In this document: piece by piece, positions 24,878 to 32,898 of the stretch
Layout of the letters: every line of letters starts with the position of its first letter
Position numbering within the stretch: position 1 is the first letter of the stretch
Assembly: GCF_050699935.1 (NCBI RefSeq)
Contig: NZ_JBOHGB010000005.1
Span: 66,994-130,993 of the forward strand
Reading direction: 5' to 3'
DNA length: 64,000 nt
Source of the DNA: Actinophytocola sp050699935
GTDB lineage: Bacteria > Actinomycetota > Actinomycetes > Mycobacteriales > Pseudonocardiaceae
The notes under the pieces: model-generated
What the model was told of the DNA's origin: nothing
The model's input: the letters and a program-made list of their open reading frames with translations, nothing else
The model's database searches: none
Translations under genes and position numbers: made by a program

Positions 24878-26098
24878 ATGCCGGTGCCCTCTGCTGATCC
24901 TCTGCCGCTGTCCGGCGTCCGGGTGCTGGACGTGACGCACGTGCTGGCGGGCCCGTACGCGACCACGGTGCTGGCCGATCTGGGCGCCGAGATCATCAAG
25001 GTGGAGCGGCCCGGGGTGGGCGACCACACCCGAGGCAACGCGCCGTTCATCGGCGGGGAGAGCCACTACTTCCTCAGCATGAACCGCGACAAGCGAAGCG
25101 TGGTGCTGGACCTGGAGACCGAGCCCGGCCGCGCCGCGTTCCTCAAGCTGGTCGAGAAATGCGACGTGGTCATCGAGAACTTCCGGCCGGGCGTGATGGA
25201 GCGGCTCGGGCTGGGCTACGACGTGCTCCGCACCGCCCGTCCGGACGTGATCATGTGCTGCATCTCCGGTTTCGGCAAGGAGAGCACGGAACCCGACCCG
25301 AGGCCGGCATTCGACATCACCCTGCAGGCGATGACCGGGATGATGAGCATCAACGGCTTTCCGGACGGCCCGCCGACCCGGCTCGGCATCCCGCTCGGCG
25401 ACATGTCCACCGGCCTGTTCGCGGTCATCGGAATCACGGCCGCACTGCGTGGCCGGGAGGTCACCGGCAAGGGCCGGCGGATCGACGTGACCATGTACCG
25501 CAGCATGGTGTCGCTGCTTGGATACATGTCCGGCTACTACTTCGCCACTGGCGAGTCGCCGGGCCGGGTCGGCAACGGGCACCACAGCGTCGGACCGCTC
25601 GGGGTGTTCCACGCCAAGGACGGCGACCTGGTGCTCGGCGTGATGACGTCGAAGTTCTGGCATCTGCTCTGCGACGCGCTGGGCCATCCGGAGCTCACCC
25701 GGGACCCGCGCTTCAAGCGGATGAACGACCGGGTCAAGAACCTGGAGGAACTGCGCCCGCTCCTCAACGCCTACCTGTCGAAGCGGACCATCGCAGAATG
25801 GGAGGAGATCCTCGGCGCGGAGGGGGTGCCGCATGCCAAGATCCGCAGCGTCGGGGAGGTGCTCGACGATCCGTACACTCGCGATTCCGGGCTGGTGCAG
25901 ACCGTCGAGCACCCCACCGCGGGTCGGCTGCCGGTGATCGGGCCGGTGCTGCGCTGGCCGGGTTCGCAGGCGGCCGAACTGTCCCCGCCGCCGCTGCTGG
26001 GCCAGCACACCGCGGAGGTGTTGACGGAACTGGTGGGGTTGTCCGAGGAGGAGGTGGTTCGGCTGACCGCCGGGCTGCCCTCGGGCGACGGCGAGTGA
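24878..26098 (+). CDS. class III (CaiB/BaiF) CoA-transferase
   Basis: 406 residues, normal family length. Family features: LPLSGVRVLDVTHVLAGPYATTVLADLGAEIIKVERP at the start (described here in part), VIENFRPGVMERLG, and PAFDITLQAMTGMMS, where the Asp is the expected catalytic residue that forms the acyl-enzyme anhydride. It moves CoA between carboxylic acids and so would activate the acid imported by locus A. ATG 24878 follows GGAGATG. It leads an operon with IclR, crotonase-like, dehydratase and UGSC-like genes. Confidence 0.92.
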   Translation: MPVPSADPLPLSGVRVLDVTHVLAGPYATTVLADLGAEIIKVERPGVGDHTRGNAPFIGGESHYFLSMNRDKRSVVLDLETEPGRAAFLKLVEKCDVVIENFRPGVMERLGLGYDVLRTARPDVIMCCISGFGKESTEPDPRPAFDITLQAMTGMMSINGFPDGPPTRLGIPLGDMSTGLFAVIGITAALRGREVTGKGRRIDVTMYRSMVSLLGYMSGYYFATGESPGRVGNGHHSVGPLGVFHAKDGDLVLGVMTSKFWHLLCDALGHPELTRDPRFKRMNDRVKNLEELRPLLNAYLSKRTIAEWEEILGAEGVPHAKIRSVGEVLDDPYTRDSGLVQTVEHPTAGRLPVIGPVLRWPGSQAAELSPPPLLGQHTAEVLTELVGLSEEEVVRLTAGLPSGDGE

Positions 26099-26113
26099 GG
26101 AGCGTTCGAACGA

Positions 26114-26914
26114 ATGAGGGCACTATCCAGGTTGGAGGCCGTGCTCACGAGCATCGGAGATCGCGGCCCCATCACGCTCGGCGCGTTGACCGAACTGGTC
26201 GACCTGCCCAAGCCGACCGTGATGCGCCTGCTGGTCACGCTGGAGGAGTCGGGATGGGTGACCAAGGACAGGTCCGGGGCGTACTCGCTCGGACCCACGC
26301 TGACCGTGCTGGCGCGCCGCTACCTGGAACGTGACTCGCTGGCGACATGCGCGCTGCCGTACATGGAGGCGCTGCGCGACGACATCGGCGAGACGATCAG
26401 CCTGAGCGTGCGCACGGGCACCACTCGGATCTACGTCGCGGAGTTTCCCAGCAACCAGCCGATGCGGTTCGTGCACGAGTTGAACAAGCGGGAGCCGATC
26501 CACACCGGGGCCAGCGGCCGGCTGCTGATGGCATGGCTGGACGACAAGACCCGCAACACGATCTACCGCGCCGGGCTGGAGCGGCTCACCGACGTCACGA
26601 TCACCGACGTCGACGAGATGGAGGCCACGCTCGCCGAGACCCGTCGGCAGGGCTACGCCATCAGTTACGGCGAGAAGTCGCCGGGCGCGCTGGGTTTGGC
26701 CGTGCCGCTGGTCGATCCGGTCACCGACGTGCTGTACGGGCTCGCCGTGTTCGCGCCGCTGATCCGCTACCGCGAGGAGCAGCGCGAGGAGTGGATACGC
26801 AAGCTGCGTGCCGCGGCCGACCAGATCATCGAGGCGCGGCGGCGGGAGACGGTGCATGGCACTGCCCACACCGGGTCGACGAGCGGGCGGCGGCGCCCTG
26901 CTTCGTTGGCGTGA
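26114..26914 (+). CDS. IclR family transcriptional regulator (locus A)
   Basis: 266 residues. An N-terminal winged helix-turn-helix (ITLGALTELVDLPKPTVMRLLVTLEESGWV) is followed by the IclR effector domain with SLSVRTGTTRIYVAEFPS, HTGASGRLLMAW and SYGEKSPGALGLAVPLVD. It starts 15 bases after the CoA-transferase stop and is co-transcribed with it, which suggests control of its own operon and perhaps the transporter. The likely effector is the imported acid or its CoA ester. Confidence 0.92.
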   Translation: MRALSRLEAVLTSIGDRGPITLGALTELVDLPKPTVMRLLVTLEESGWVTKDRSGAYSLGPTLTVLARRYLERDSLATCALPYMEALRDDIGETISLSVRTGTTRIYVAEFPSNQPMRFVHELNKREPIHTGASGRLLMAWLDDKTRNTIYRAGLERLTDVTITDVDEMEATLAETRRQGYAISYGEKSPGALGLAVPLVDPVTDVLYGLAVFAPLIRYREEQREEWIRKLRAAADQIIEARRRETVHGTAHTGSTSGRRRPASLA

Positions 26915-26947
26915 CGGCGGGTCGCTTCGGCGACGTAGGAGGGGATC

Positions 26948-27799
26948 GTGGACGAAGCGGGCGGGGCCGACGGCCCCCGGCGAACGGGACGTGGGGTGAT
27001 GGGCGAGATCCTCTTCGAGGTTCGCGCCTCGGTAGCGATACTCACCTTATCCAATGTGGACGTTCGAAACGCACTGACGCAGGCGATGAACGAGGAGCTG
27101 ATCCGGCGCTGCGACGAGATCGACGCCACCCCGGAGATCGGCGCGGTCGTCGTCCAGGGCGCCGGTGGCACGTTCTGCGCCGGTTCGGACCGCCGGGAGT
27201 GGCTGGGCGCCGCGGCGGATCCGGCCAGCCAGGCCGGGTACCAGCGGACCTCGATCATCTACCGGACGTTCCTGCGGTTCGGCTCGCTGTCCGTGCCGAC
27301 GATCGCGGCCGTTCGCGGTGTCGCCACCGGCGGCGGTCTGAACCTGGCCCTGGCCGCCGACGTGCGGATCGTCGCTCACGAAGCGCGGCTGGTCGGCGGG
27401 TTCCTACAGAACGGCCTGCACCCCGGGGGTGGGCTGTTCACATTGCTGGGCAGGTCGGCCGGACGGGAGATGGCCGCGGCCATCGGACTGCTCGGTATCG
27501 AGATCAGCGGCCGGCAGGCCGCCTCCGCCGGGCTCGCCCTGGAGTCCCTGCCGGACGATCAGGTGGAGCAACGGGCCTGGGAGTACGCCTCGATCGCGGC
27601 GCGAGATCCCGAGCTGACCCGGATCGCCACGCAGAGCTACCGGGAGCAGCTCGGCCCCCCACCCGTGCCCTGGTCGATCGCGGCCGAATCCGATCGTGGC
27701 AAGCAGATGTGGTCGCACCGCCGACGTCAGGACGACGGCGGGCGCGCGACCGACGGATCGCCCGGCGTCGGGCGGGAACCGCGGGCGACAGCCCCATGA
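26948..27799 (+). CDS. crotonase-superfamily protein lacking the hydratase glutamates
   Basis: 283 residues. The crotonase fold is clear: TFCAGSDRREW and VRGVATGGGLNLALAADVRIV form the oxyanion hole. The two catalytic glutamates of enoyl-CoA hydratase appear replaced (GGGLNLAL; LQNGLHPGGG), so water addition is unlikely; isomerase, hydrolase or another crotonase reaction is possible. The C-terminal 35 residues are polar and disordered-looking. GTG 26948 is used because AGGAGGGG lies just upstream, although an in-frame ATG at 26999 starts close to the domain. Confidence 0.82.
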   Translation: MDEAGGADGPRRTGRGVMGEILFEVRASVAILTLSNVDVRNALTQAMNEELIRRCDEIDATPEIGAVVVQGAGGTFCAGSDRREWLGAAADPASQAGYQRTSIIYRTFLRFGSLSVPTIAAVRGVATGGGLNLALAADVRIVAHEARLVGGFLQNGLHPGGGLFTLLGRSAGREMAAAIGLLGIEISGRQAASAGLALESLPDDQVEQRAWEYASIAARDPELTRIATQSYREQLGPPPVPWSIAAESDRGKQMWSHRRRQDDGGRATDGSPGVGREPRATAP

Positions 27800-27812
27800 A
27801 GGAGCCGGTGAC

Positions 27813-28937
27813 ATGACCAGTTCTGCCACTTTCGCGCGCATCACCGACGAGCTCATCGAGGAGCTCCGGGCCGACATCGGCAAGCCGATCGAGGGCCCGC
27901 CCGGGTTCGTCTCCGAGGCCACCCGCGACAGCATCCGACACTTCGCGCTGGGCGTCGGCGACTACAATCCATTGTGGATAGACGAGGAGCACGCCCGGCG
28001 CTCGACGCACGGCACCCTGCTCGCCCCGCCGTCGATGCTGTTCGCGTTCAACCGCACCGCATGGGGCGCCCGCGGGCTGCGTGGCATCCACTCGATGTTC
28101 TCCGGCGGGCGGTTCGAGTGGCACCAGCCGATCCGGCTGGGCGACACCGTGTCCTCCTCGGTCACCCTCAAGGATCTGGAGATCAAGGAGCGGAGCGAGT
28201 TCGCCGGGCGCACCATCAAGCAGATCCGCGAGGCCGAGTTCCGCAACCAGGACGGCGAGCTCATCGCGGTCTGCCACCCGTACAGCTTCCGGATGGAACG
28301 GGACGCCGCTCGCGAACGCGGCAAGTACGACCACCTCACCCTGGCCTCCTACAGCCCGGAGGAGTACGACGCGATCTGTGCGCAGTACGAGCAGGAGGTC
28401 CCGCGCGGCGCGGTCACCCGGTACTGGGAGGACGTCGCCGTGGGTGAGGAGCTCCCGCAGCTCGTGCGCGGGCCACTGACCGTCACCGACATCATCGTGT
28501 TCCTCGCCGGCGAGGGCGGCCAGTGGCTGCGTGCCCACGGCGACGCGGCCGGCTGGTACCGGCGGCACCCGCGCGGCGGGATCCGCAACTCCGTCGGTGC
28601 GTTGGAGCCGCCGGAGATCGTGCACTGGGACCACGAGTTCGCCCGCCGGGTCGGCGTGCCGGCCGCGTACGACTACGGCCCCCAGCGGGTCGCCTGGCTG
28701 ACCACGCTGATGACCAACTGGGCCGGCGACGACGGCCACCTGCAGAGCCTCGACGTCGCGGTGCGCCGGTTCAACCTGGTCGGCGACACGACCTGGTGCC
28801 GCGGCCGGGTCGGCGCCACCTCGGTGCGCGACGGTCGGCACCTGGTCGAGTGCGAGATCTGGGCGGAGGACCAGCGCGGCGAGCGGACCGCGACCGGCAC
28901 CGCAGTGGTGGCGCTGCCGTCCCGGTCCGCGTCCTGA
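27813..28937 (+). CDS. FAS1-like dehydratase / MaoC-type double hot-dog protein
   Basis: 374 residues with two hot-dog halves. The first has the FAS1-like dehydratase signature (HFALGVGDYNPLWIDEEHA, LAPPSMLFAF), the second a MaoC-like part (VPAAYDYGPQRVAWLTTLMTNW). Such proteins hydrate or dehydrate 2-enoyl- or 3-hydroxyacyl-CoA thioesters. ATG 27813 has AAGGAG nine bases upstream and follows the crotonase stop by 13 bases. It may provide the hydratase step that the adjacent crotonase seems unable to do. Confidence 0.82.
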   Translation: MTSSATFARITDELIEELRADIGKPIEGPPGFVSEATRDSIRHFALGVGDYNPLWIDEEHARRSTHGTLLAPPSMLFAFNRTAWGARGLRGIHSMFSGGRFEWHQPIRLGDTVSSSVTLKDLEIKERSEFAGRTIKQIREAEFRNQDGELIAVCHPYSFRMERDAARERGKYDHLTLASYSPEEYDAICAQYEQEVPRGAVTRYWEDVAVGEELPQLVRGPLTVTDIIVFLAGEGGQWLRAHGDAAGWYRRHPRGGIRNSVGALEPPEIVHWDHEFARRVGVPAAYDYGPQRVAWLTTLMTNWAGDDGHLQSLDVAVRRFNLVGDTTWCRGRVGATSVRDGRHLVECEIWAEDQRGERTATGTAVVALPSRSAS

Positions 28938-28961
28938 CCCCGTCGAGAACCGGAGCTGCGG

Positions 28962-29018
28962 ATGAACGAAGCCGAAGCGGCACGGGTGTTGCGGCCGAAG
29001 CGCGAGCGAAGCCCGTGA
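28962..29018 (+). CDS. 18-codon leader-type small ORF coupled to UGSC-like gene
   Basis: ATG 28962 has GGAG at ideal spacing and opens a short frame, MNEAEAARVLRPKRERSP, whose TGA overlaps the GTG start of the next gene (GTGA). The downstream gene itself has no ribosome-binding site, so this little frame may serve to bring ribosomes to it. Alternatively it is the true N-terminus separated by a frameshift. Confidence 0.4.
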   Translation: MNEAEAARVLRPKRERSP

Positions 29019-30676
29019 CCGCCAAGGGTCCCATCACCACCGCGACCGTGCGCCTGCTCAGCCCGATCGGCGTGGCGGCGCAGGCGTCCCGGGCGGACAT
29101 CGCCCAGCGCACCGGCGGGAGCGGCCCGTACCGGCTGGGGTTCCTCGACAGCACCCGGCCCGGGTCGGACCTGATGCTCGCCCGCCTCGAGGAGCTGCTG
29201 GCCGAGCGGGTCGGCGTCGGCACGGCGGTGCGGCGACGGAAGAAGCAGAGCGCGACCGTCGCACCATTCCTGGACGACTTCGCCGGCTGCGACGGCGTGG
29301 TCGCCGGTATCGCCGAGATCGGCGGCTCCCTGTTCGGCACGGCGATGGACGCCCTCGAGCTGGAACGCCGCGGCATCCCGGTGGCGCTGCTGGTCAGCGC
29401 CGAGGTGGCGGATGCGTGCCGGCTGCTGCTGGCCCGGCACGGCATGCCGGGCATCCCGCTGGTCGAGCTGGAGCCGACCGCCGAGGCCGGCCGGGACACT
29501 GTACTCCGGGTCGCCGAGTCCGGAGTGGACGGTGTGATGCACGTGCTCACGGCGCGGCGGGAGGACCTGGCCGGGGACGCCGAGGCCGCGGTCGGGCGGG
29601 CCGCGGCGCGGGAGCTGGCCGAGTGCGGCCCGGACAGCATCGAGATCCCGGACCGGGTCGCAGAAGTCGCCCGGGCCAACGACCTGCTGTACCGGCACGG
29701 CTGGACCGACGGTCTGCCGGTACTGCCGCCGACCGAGGCCGCGGTCGCGGAGATGCTCGCGCACACCGACCTCGACCCGGGGGAGTCGCTGGGCGTGCTG
29801 GCTCCCCGGCAGGGTGTCGCGACGGTGGCGAAGGTGGCGGTCAACGCGGTGCTGGCCGGTTGTCCGCCCAAGCTGTTCCCGCTGGTGGTCGCGGCGACCC
29901 GGGCGGTGAGCGACCCGGACTTCCGGCTCGGGTCGGTCCAGACCACCACCAACCCGGCCTCCCCACTGGTGATCGTGAACGGTCCGCTGGCCACGGCGCT
30001 GGACGTGAACGCCGGCCGCAACGCGTTCGGCCAGGGCCACCGCGCGAACGCCACGCTCGGCCGGGCGCTTCGGCTCGTCCTGGTCAACATCGGCGGCGCG
30101 CGGCCGGGGATCGAGGACCGCGCGGTGCAGGGCACGCCCGGCAAGTACAGCTTCTGCGTCGCCGAGAACGAGGCACGTAGCCCGTGGGAGCCGCTGCACG
30201 TCGAGCGCGGCTTCCCGGCGGGGACGAGCACGGTGACCGTCGTGGGCACCGAGTCGCAGCACAACATCAACGACCACGTGCACACCGACGCCGAGGGCAT
30301 CCTGCGCACGGTCGCCGACGCCATGTCGACCATCGCGACCAACAACATCTACAAGCACAACGGTGAGGTCGTGGTGGCTCTCGCCCCGTACCACGCCGCC
30401 ACGATCGCCGCCGACGGGTGGCGCAAGCGGGACGTGCGCCGGTTCCTGTTCGAGCACGCCCGGCGCCCGATCCGCGATCTGCGCCGTGGCGGGCAGTGGG
30501 GGCTGAGCTCGTGGGCACCGTGGCTCGCGACGGACGACGAGACCGCCACCGTGCCGGTGGTCGGCGACCCGGCGGACTTCCTGATCGTCGTGGTCGGCGG
30601 CGAGGGCAAGCACTCGTCCTGGATCCCCACGTTCGGCATGACCCGCGCGGTCACCGTGCCGGTCCAGCCGGCTTGA
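29015..30676 (+). CDS. UGSC-like fusion protein lacking the redox motif (locus A)
   Basis: 553 residues in two parts. Residues 1 to about 200 resemble the UGSC (seleno)protein domain; the equivalent of the U/C-G-S-C motif is Ile102-Gly-Gly-Ser105 in GIAEIGGSLFGTAMDA, so no cysteine or selenocysteine remains. Residues from about 225 form a large conserved domain shared with the 37352 protein: WTDGLPVLPPTE, KVAVNAVLAGCPP, NAFGQGHRANATLGRAL, GTPGKYSFCVAENE, SPWEPLHVERG, ESQHNIND. The function is not established. GTG 29015 overlaps the 18-codon ORF stop. It ends the locus A catabolic operon. The paralogue suggests that the C-terminal domain carries the shared activity. Confidence 0.75.
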   Translation: MTAKGPITTATVRLLSPIGVAAQASRADIAQRTGGSGPYRLGFLDSTRPGSDLMLARLEELLAERVGVGTAVRRRKKQSATVAPFLDDFAGCDGVVAGIAEIGGSLFGTAMDALELERRGIPVALLVSAEVADACRLLLARHGMPGIPLVELEPTAEAGRDTVLRVAESGVDGVMHVLTARREDLAGDAEAAVGRAAARELAECGPDSIEIPDRVAEVARANDLLYRHGWTDGLPVLPPTEAAVAEMLAHTDLDPGESLGVLAPRQGVATVAKVAVNAVLAGCPPKLFPLVVAATRAVSDPDFRLGSVQTTTNPASPLVIVNGPLATALDVNAGRNAFGQGHRANATLGRALRLVLVNIGGARPGIEDRAVQGTPGKYSFCVAENEARSPWEPLHVERGFPAGTSTVTVVGTESQHNINDHVHTDAEGILRTVADAMSTIATNNIYKHNGEVVVALAPYHAATIAADGWRKRDVRRFLFEHARRPIRDLRRGGQWGLSSWAPWLATDDETATVPVVGDPADFLIVVVGGEGKHSSWIPTFGMTRAVTVPVQPA

Positions 30677-30681
30677 GGATG

Positions 30682-30711
30682 GGCCGGCTGTCCTATCCGG
30701 ACTGTCCGGCC
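30682..30711. terminator. bidirectional hairpin between convergent locus A and locus B genes
   Basis: GGCCGG (30682-30687) pairs with CCGGCC (30706-30711), with an inner GTCC-tatcc-GGAC stem. It lies in the 46 bases between the stops of the two convergent operons. Confidence 0.6.
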
Positions 30712-30722
30712 GGTCGCGTGGG

Positions 30723-31745
30723 TCAGCCGGCGGCGAGGTCGCGGCAGCGGCGGGCGAAGGACCGCGTACCGCCGGTGCCGCCGAGGTCGGGGGTGGTGTG
30801 CCGCCCCTCGGCGATGGTGCGCTCGACCGCGACGCGGACCCGTTTGGCGGCCTCGGTCTGGCCGAGATGGTCGAGCATGATCGCGCCGGACAGGATGCAG
30901 GCTGCCGGGTTGGCCCGGTCGAGGCCGGCGTACTTCGGCACGTTTCCGTGCCCTGCCTCGAAAATCGCGCCGGCCGTGCCGAACGCCGCGCCGGCGAGCA
31001 GGCCCACGGTGCCGATCAACCCGGCGAGCACGCCACACAGGATGCCGCCGTACAGGTGTCCGGTCAGCAGGACGTCGTAGCGGCCGGGGTGCTGCATCAG
31101 GTGGGTGCACAGCGGGTCCATCGCCTCGTCGGTGACGTCGAGATCGGTGAACCCGTCGGCCGCGGCGGCCAGCGCGGTCTCCACGAACAGCCCGTCGGTG
31201 GCGCGCTGGCTCGTGGCCAGGTGCCCGATCGCCACGCGGTGCTTACCGCGTGCGCGCGCCCAGTCGTAGGCGAACCGTGCCAGCCGGTCCACCGCGGGGC
31301 GGGTGGTCACCCGCAGCGCCACCCCCGCGAGCTCCGCGCCCACCGGACCCGCGAGTCGTTGGGCCGTGCCCTGGGTGAAGTCCTCGGTCACGTCGCGGAT
31401 CAGCGTGAGGTCGACGCCGGGGAACTGGGTGGCGGGATGCGGAAAGGATCGGGCGAGCCGGACGTTGGCGAACGTGCCCATGGCGTCGCGCAGCCGCTGG
31501 TTCGGGCTGCGGTAGCCCTGCCGTGGCGTACCCATCGGGCCCTTGAGCACCACACCGGCCGCACGGGCGGTCTCGACCGTCTCCGCCGGCAGCGCCTCGC
31601 CGGTCTCCTCGAAGACCCGCGCACCGGCGACCACCGGCAGCCACTCCACCTCCGCGCCGGCGGCGTCCAGCACCGCGGTCGTGGCCTCGACGATCTCCGG
31701 CCCGATGCCGTCACCGGGCAGCAGCGCGACCGGGACCGCCCCCAT
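30723..31745 (-). CDS. isocitrate/isopropylmalate dehydrogenase-like protein with altered active site (locus B)
   Basis: 340 residues of the beta-decarboxylating dehydrogenase fold: start LLPGDGIGPEIVEA, SPNQRLRDAMGTFANVRL, LTLIRDVTEDF and late IFEAGHGNVPKYAG. The active-site set looks lost. The catalytic Lys of the HKGNIM-type segment aligns to Leu in GHLATSQRATDGLF, and the metal-binding Asp pair of the GDILSD-type segment aligns to GGILCG. It is last in the five-gene minus-strand operon, one base after the ATPase. It may be a binding or regulatory protein or have a new chemistry; a simple NAD-dependent oxidative decarboxylase is unlikely. Confidence 0.8.
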   Translation of the reverse strand: MGAVPVALLPGDGIGPEIVEATTAVLDAAGAEVEWLPVVAGARVFEETGEALPAETVETARAAGVVLKGPMGTPRQGYRSPNQRLRDAMGTFANVRLARSFPHPATQFPGVDLTLIRDVTEDFTQGTAQRLAGPVGAELAGVALRVTTRPAVDRLARFAYDWARARGKHRVAIGHLATSQRATDGLFVETALAAAADGFTDLDVTDEAMDPLCTHLMQHPGRYDVLLTGHLYGGILCGVLAGLIGTVGLLAGAAFGTAGAIFEAGHGNVPKYAGLDRANPAACILSGAIMLDHLGQTEAAKRVRVAVERTIAEGRHTTPDLGGTGGTRSFARRCRDLAAG

Positions 31746-31746
31746 C

Positions 31747-32877
31747 TCAGCCCACCGCCGCGACGGTGCCGTCCACGGCCTGCCGACCGTTGTGGACCCC
31801 GAAGCACTTCATCGCGTCGGGCGGAATCCCCACGGACACCGCGGCTCCCTCACGCAGCCGGCTGCGCGAGGGCACCCGCGCGGTCACCACCACGTCGCCG
31901 ACCTCGATCATGGCCAGTGAGGAGTACCCCTGGAAGCTGGTCAGGCGGACGTGGCCGGCCACCACGTTGTGGCGGGCCGTGTCGCCAGTCTCGGTGATCA
32001 CCACGTCGTCGAAGGCGACGAACGCGGTGATCTCGTCCCCGGGGCCGAACGGCCCCCGCAGGTTGGTGACCAGCCGCATGCCGGAGGTGGTGCGCAGCAC
32101 CAGACCCGGCTCGCCCGGTCTGGTCGGCTCCAGCACGCCGTCGAACGTGTTGGAGTCGCCGATGAACTCGGCTACGAACCGGCTGGCCGGATCGGACCAG
32201 ATCTCCTCCGGCGCGCCGATCTGCTCGATCCGGCCGTCGTTGAGGATCACGATCTGGTCCGAAAGCGACAGTGCCTCGCCCTGGTCGTGGGTCACGTAGA
32301 CCGCGGTGAAGCCCAGCGCCCGCTGCAGCTCCATCAGCTCCAGCTTGGTCTCCTCCCGCAGCTTGGCGTCCAGATTGGACAGCGGCTCGTCGAGCAGCAC
32401 CACCTTCGGTTCCAGCGCCAGCGCCCGGGCCAGCGCCACCCGTTGCTGCTGCCCACCGGACAGCTGGGCGATCCGGCGGTCGCGCTGGTGCCAGAGCTTC
32501 ACCATCTCCAGCGCCCGCTTCGCCCGCTCGTGCGCCTCGGCCTTGCCCTTGTGCCGCATCAGCGGGCCGAACATCACGTTGCCCTTGACGTCCAGGTGCG
32601 GCCACAGAGCGTACTGCTGGAACACCATGGACAGCCCGCGTTCCTCGGGCGGCACGTTGCGTCCCTTGCGGACGACCTCGGCACCGCCGATCCGGATGAT
32701 CCCGTCGTCCGGTGTCTCCAGGCCGGCGATCGAGCGCAGCGTCGTGGTCTTGCCGCATCCGCTCGGTCCGAGCAACGAGAGCACCTCGCCGTCGGGGACC
32801 TCGAAGGAGACGCCGTCCAGCGCCACGGTCTCGGCGAATCGCTTACACAGGTCCACGACTTCGATGGCGACGGTCAC
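31747..32877 (-). CDS. ABC transporter ATP-binding protein, PotA/FbpC type (locus B)
   Basis: 376 residues. Walker A GPSGCGKTTT near residue 37, Q-loop MVFQQYALWPH, signature LSGGQQQR, Walker B LLDEP, switch VTHDQGEALSLSD and a C-terminal TOBE-like domain. It lies between permease and IDH-like genes in the locus B operon and powers the importer encoded at 32899-35693. It resembles the locus A ATPase but is clearly a separate lineage. Confidence 0.92.
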   Translation of the reverse strand: MTVAIEVVDLCKRFAETVALDGVSFEVPDGEVLSLLGPSGCGKTTTLRSIAGLETPDDGIIRIGGAEVVRKGRNVPPEERGLSMVFQQYALWPHLDVKGNVMFGPLMRHKGKAEAHERAKRALEMVKLWHQRDRRIAQLSGGQQQRVALARALALEPKVVLLDEPLSNLDAKLREETKLELMELQRALGFTAVYVTHDQGEALSLSDQIVILNDGRIEQIGAPEEIWSDPASRFVAEFIGDSNTFDGVLEPTRPGEPGLVLRTTSGMRLVTNLRGPFGPGDEITAFVAFDDVVITETGDTARHNVVAGHVRLTSFQGYSSLAMIEVGDVVVTARVPSRSRLREGAAVSVGIPPDAMKCFGVHNGRQAVDGTVAAVG

Positions 32878-32898
32878 AGCTCACTCCTCAACCATTCC

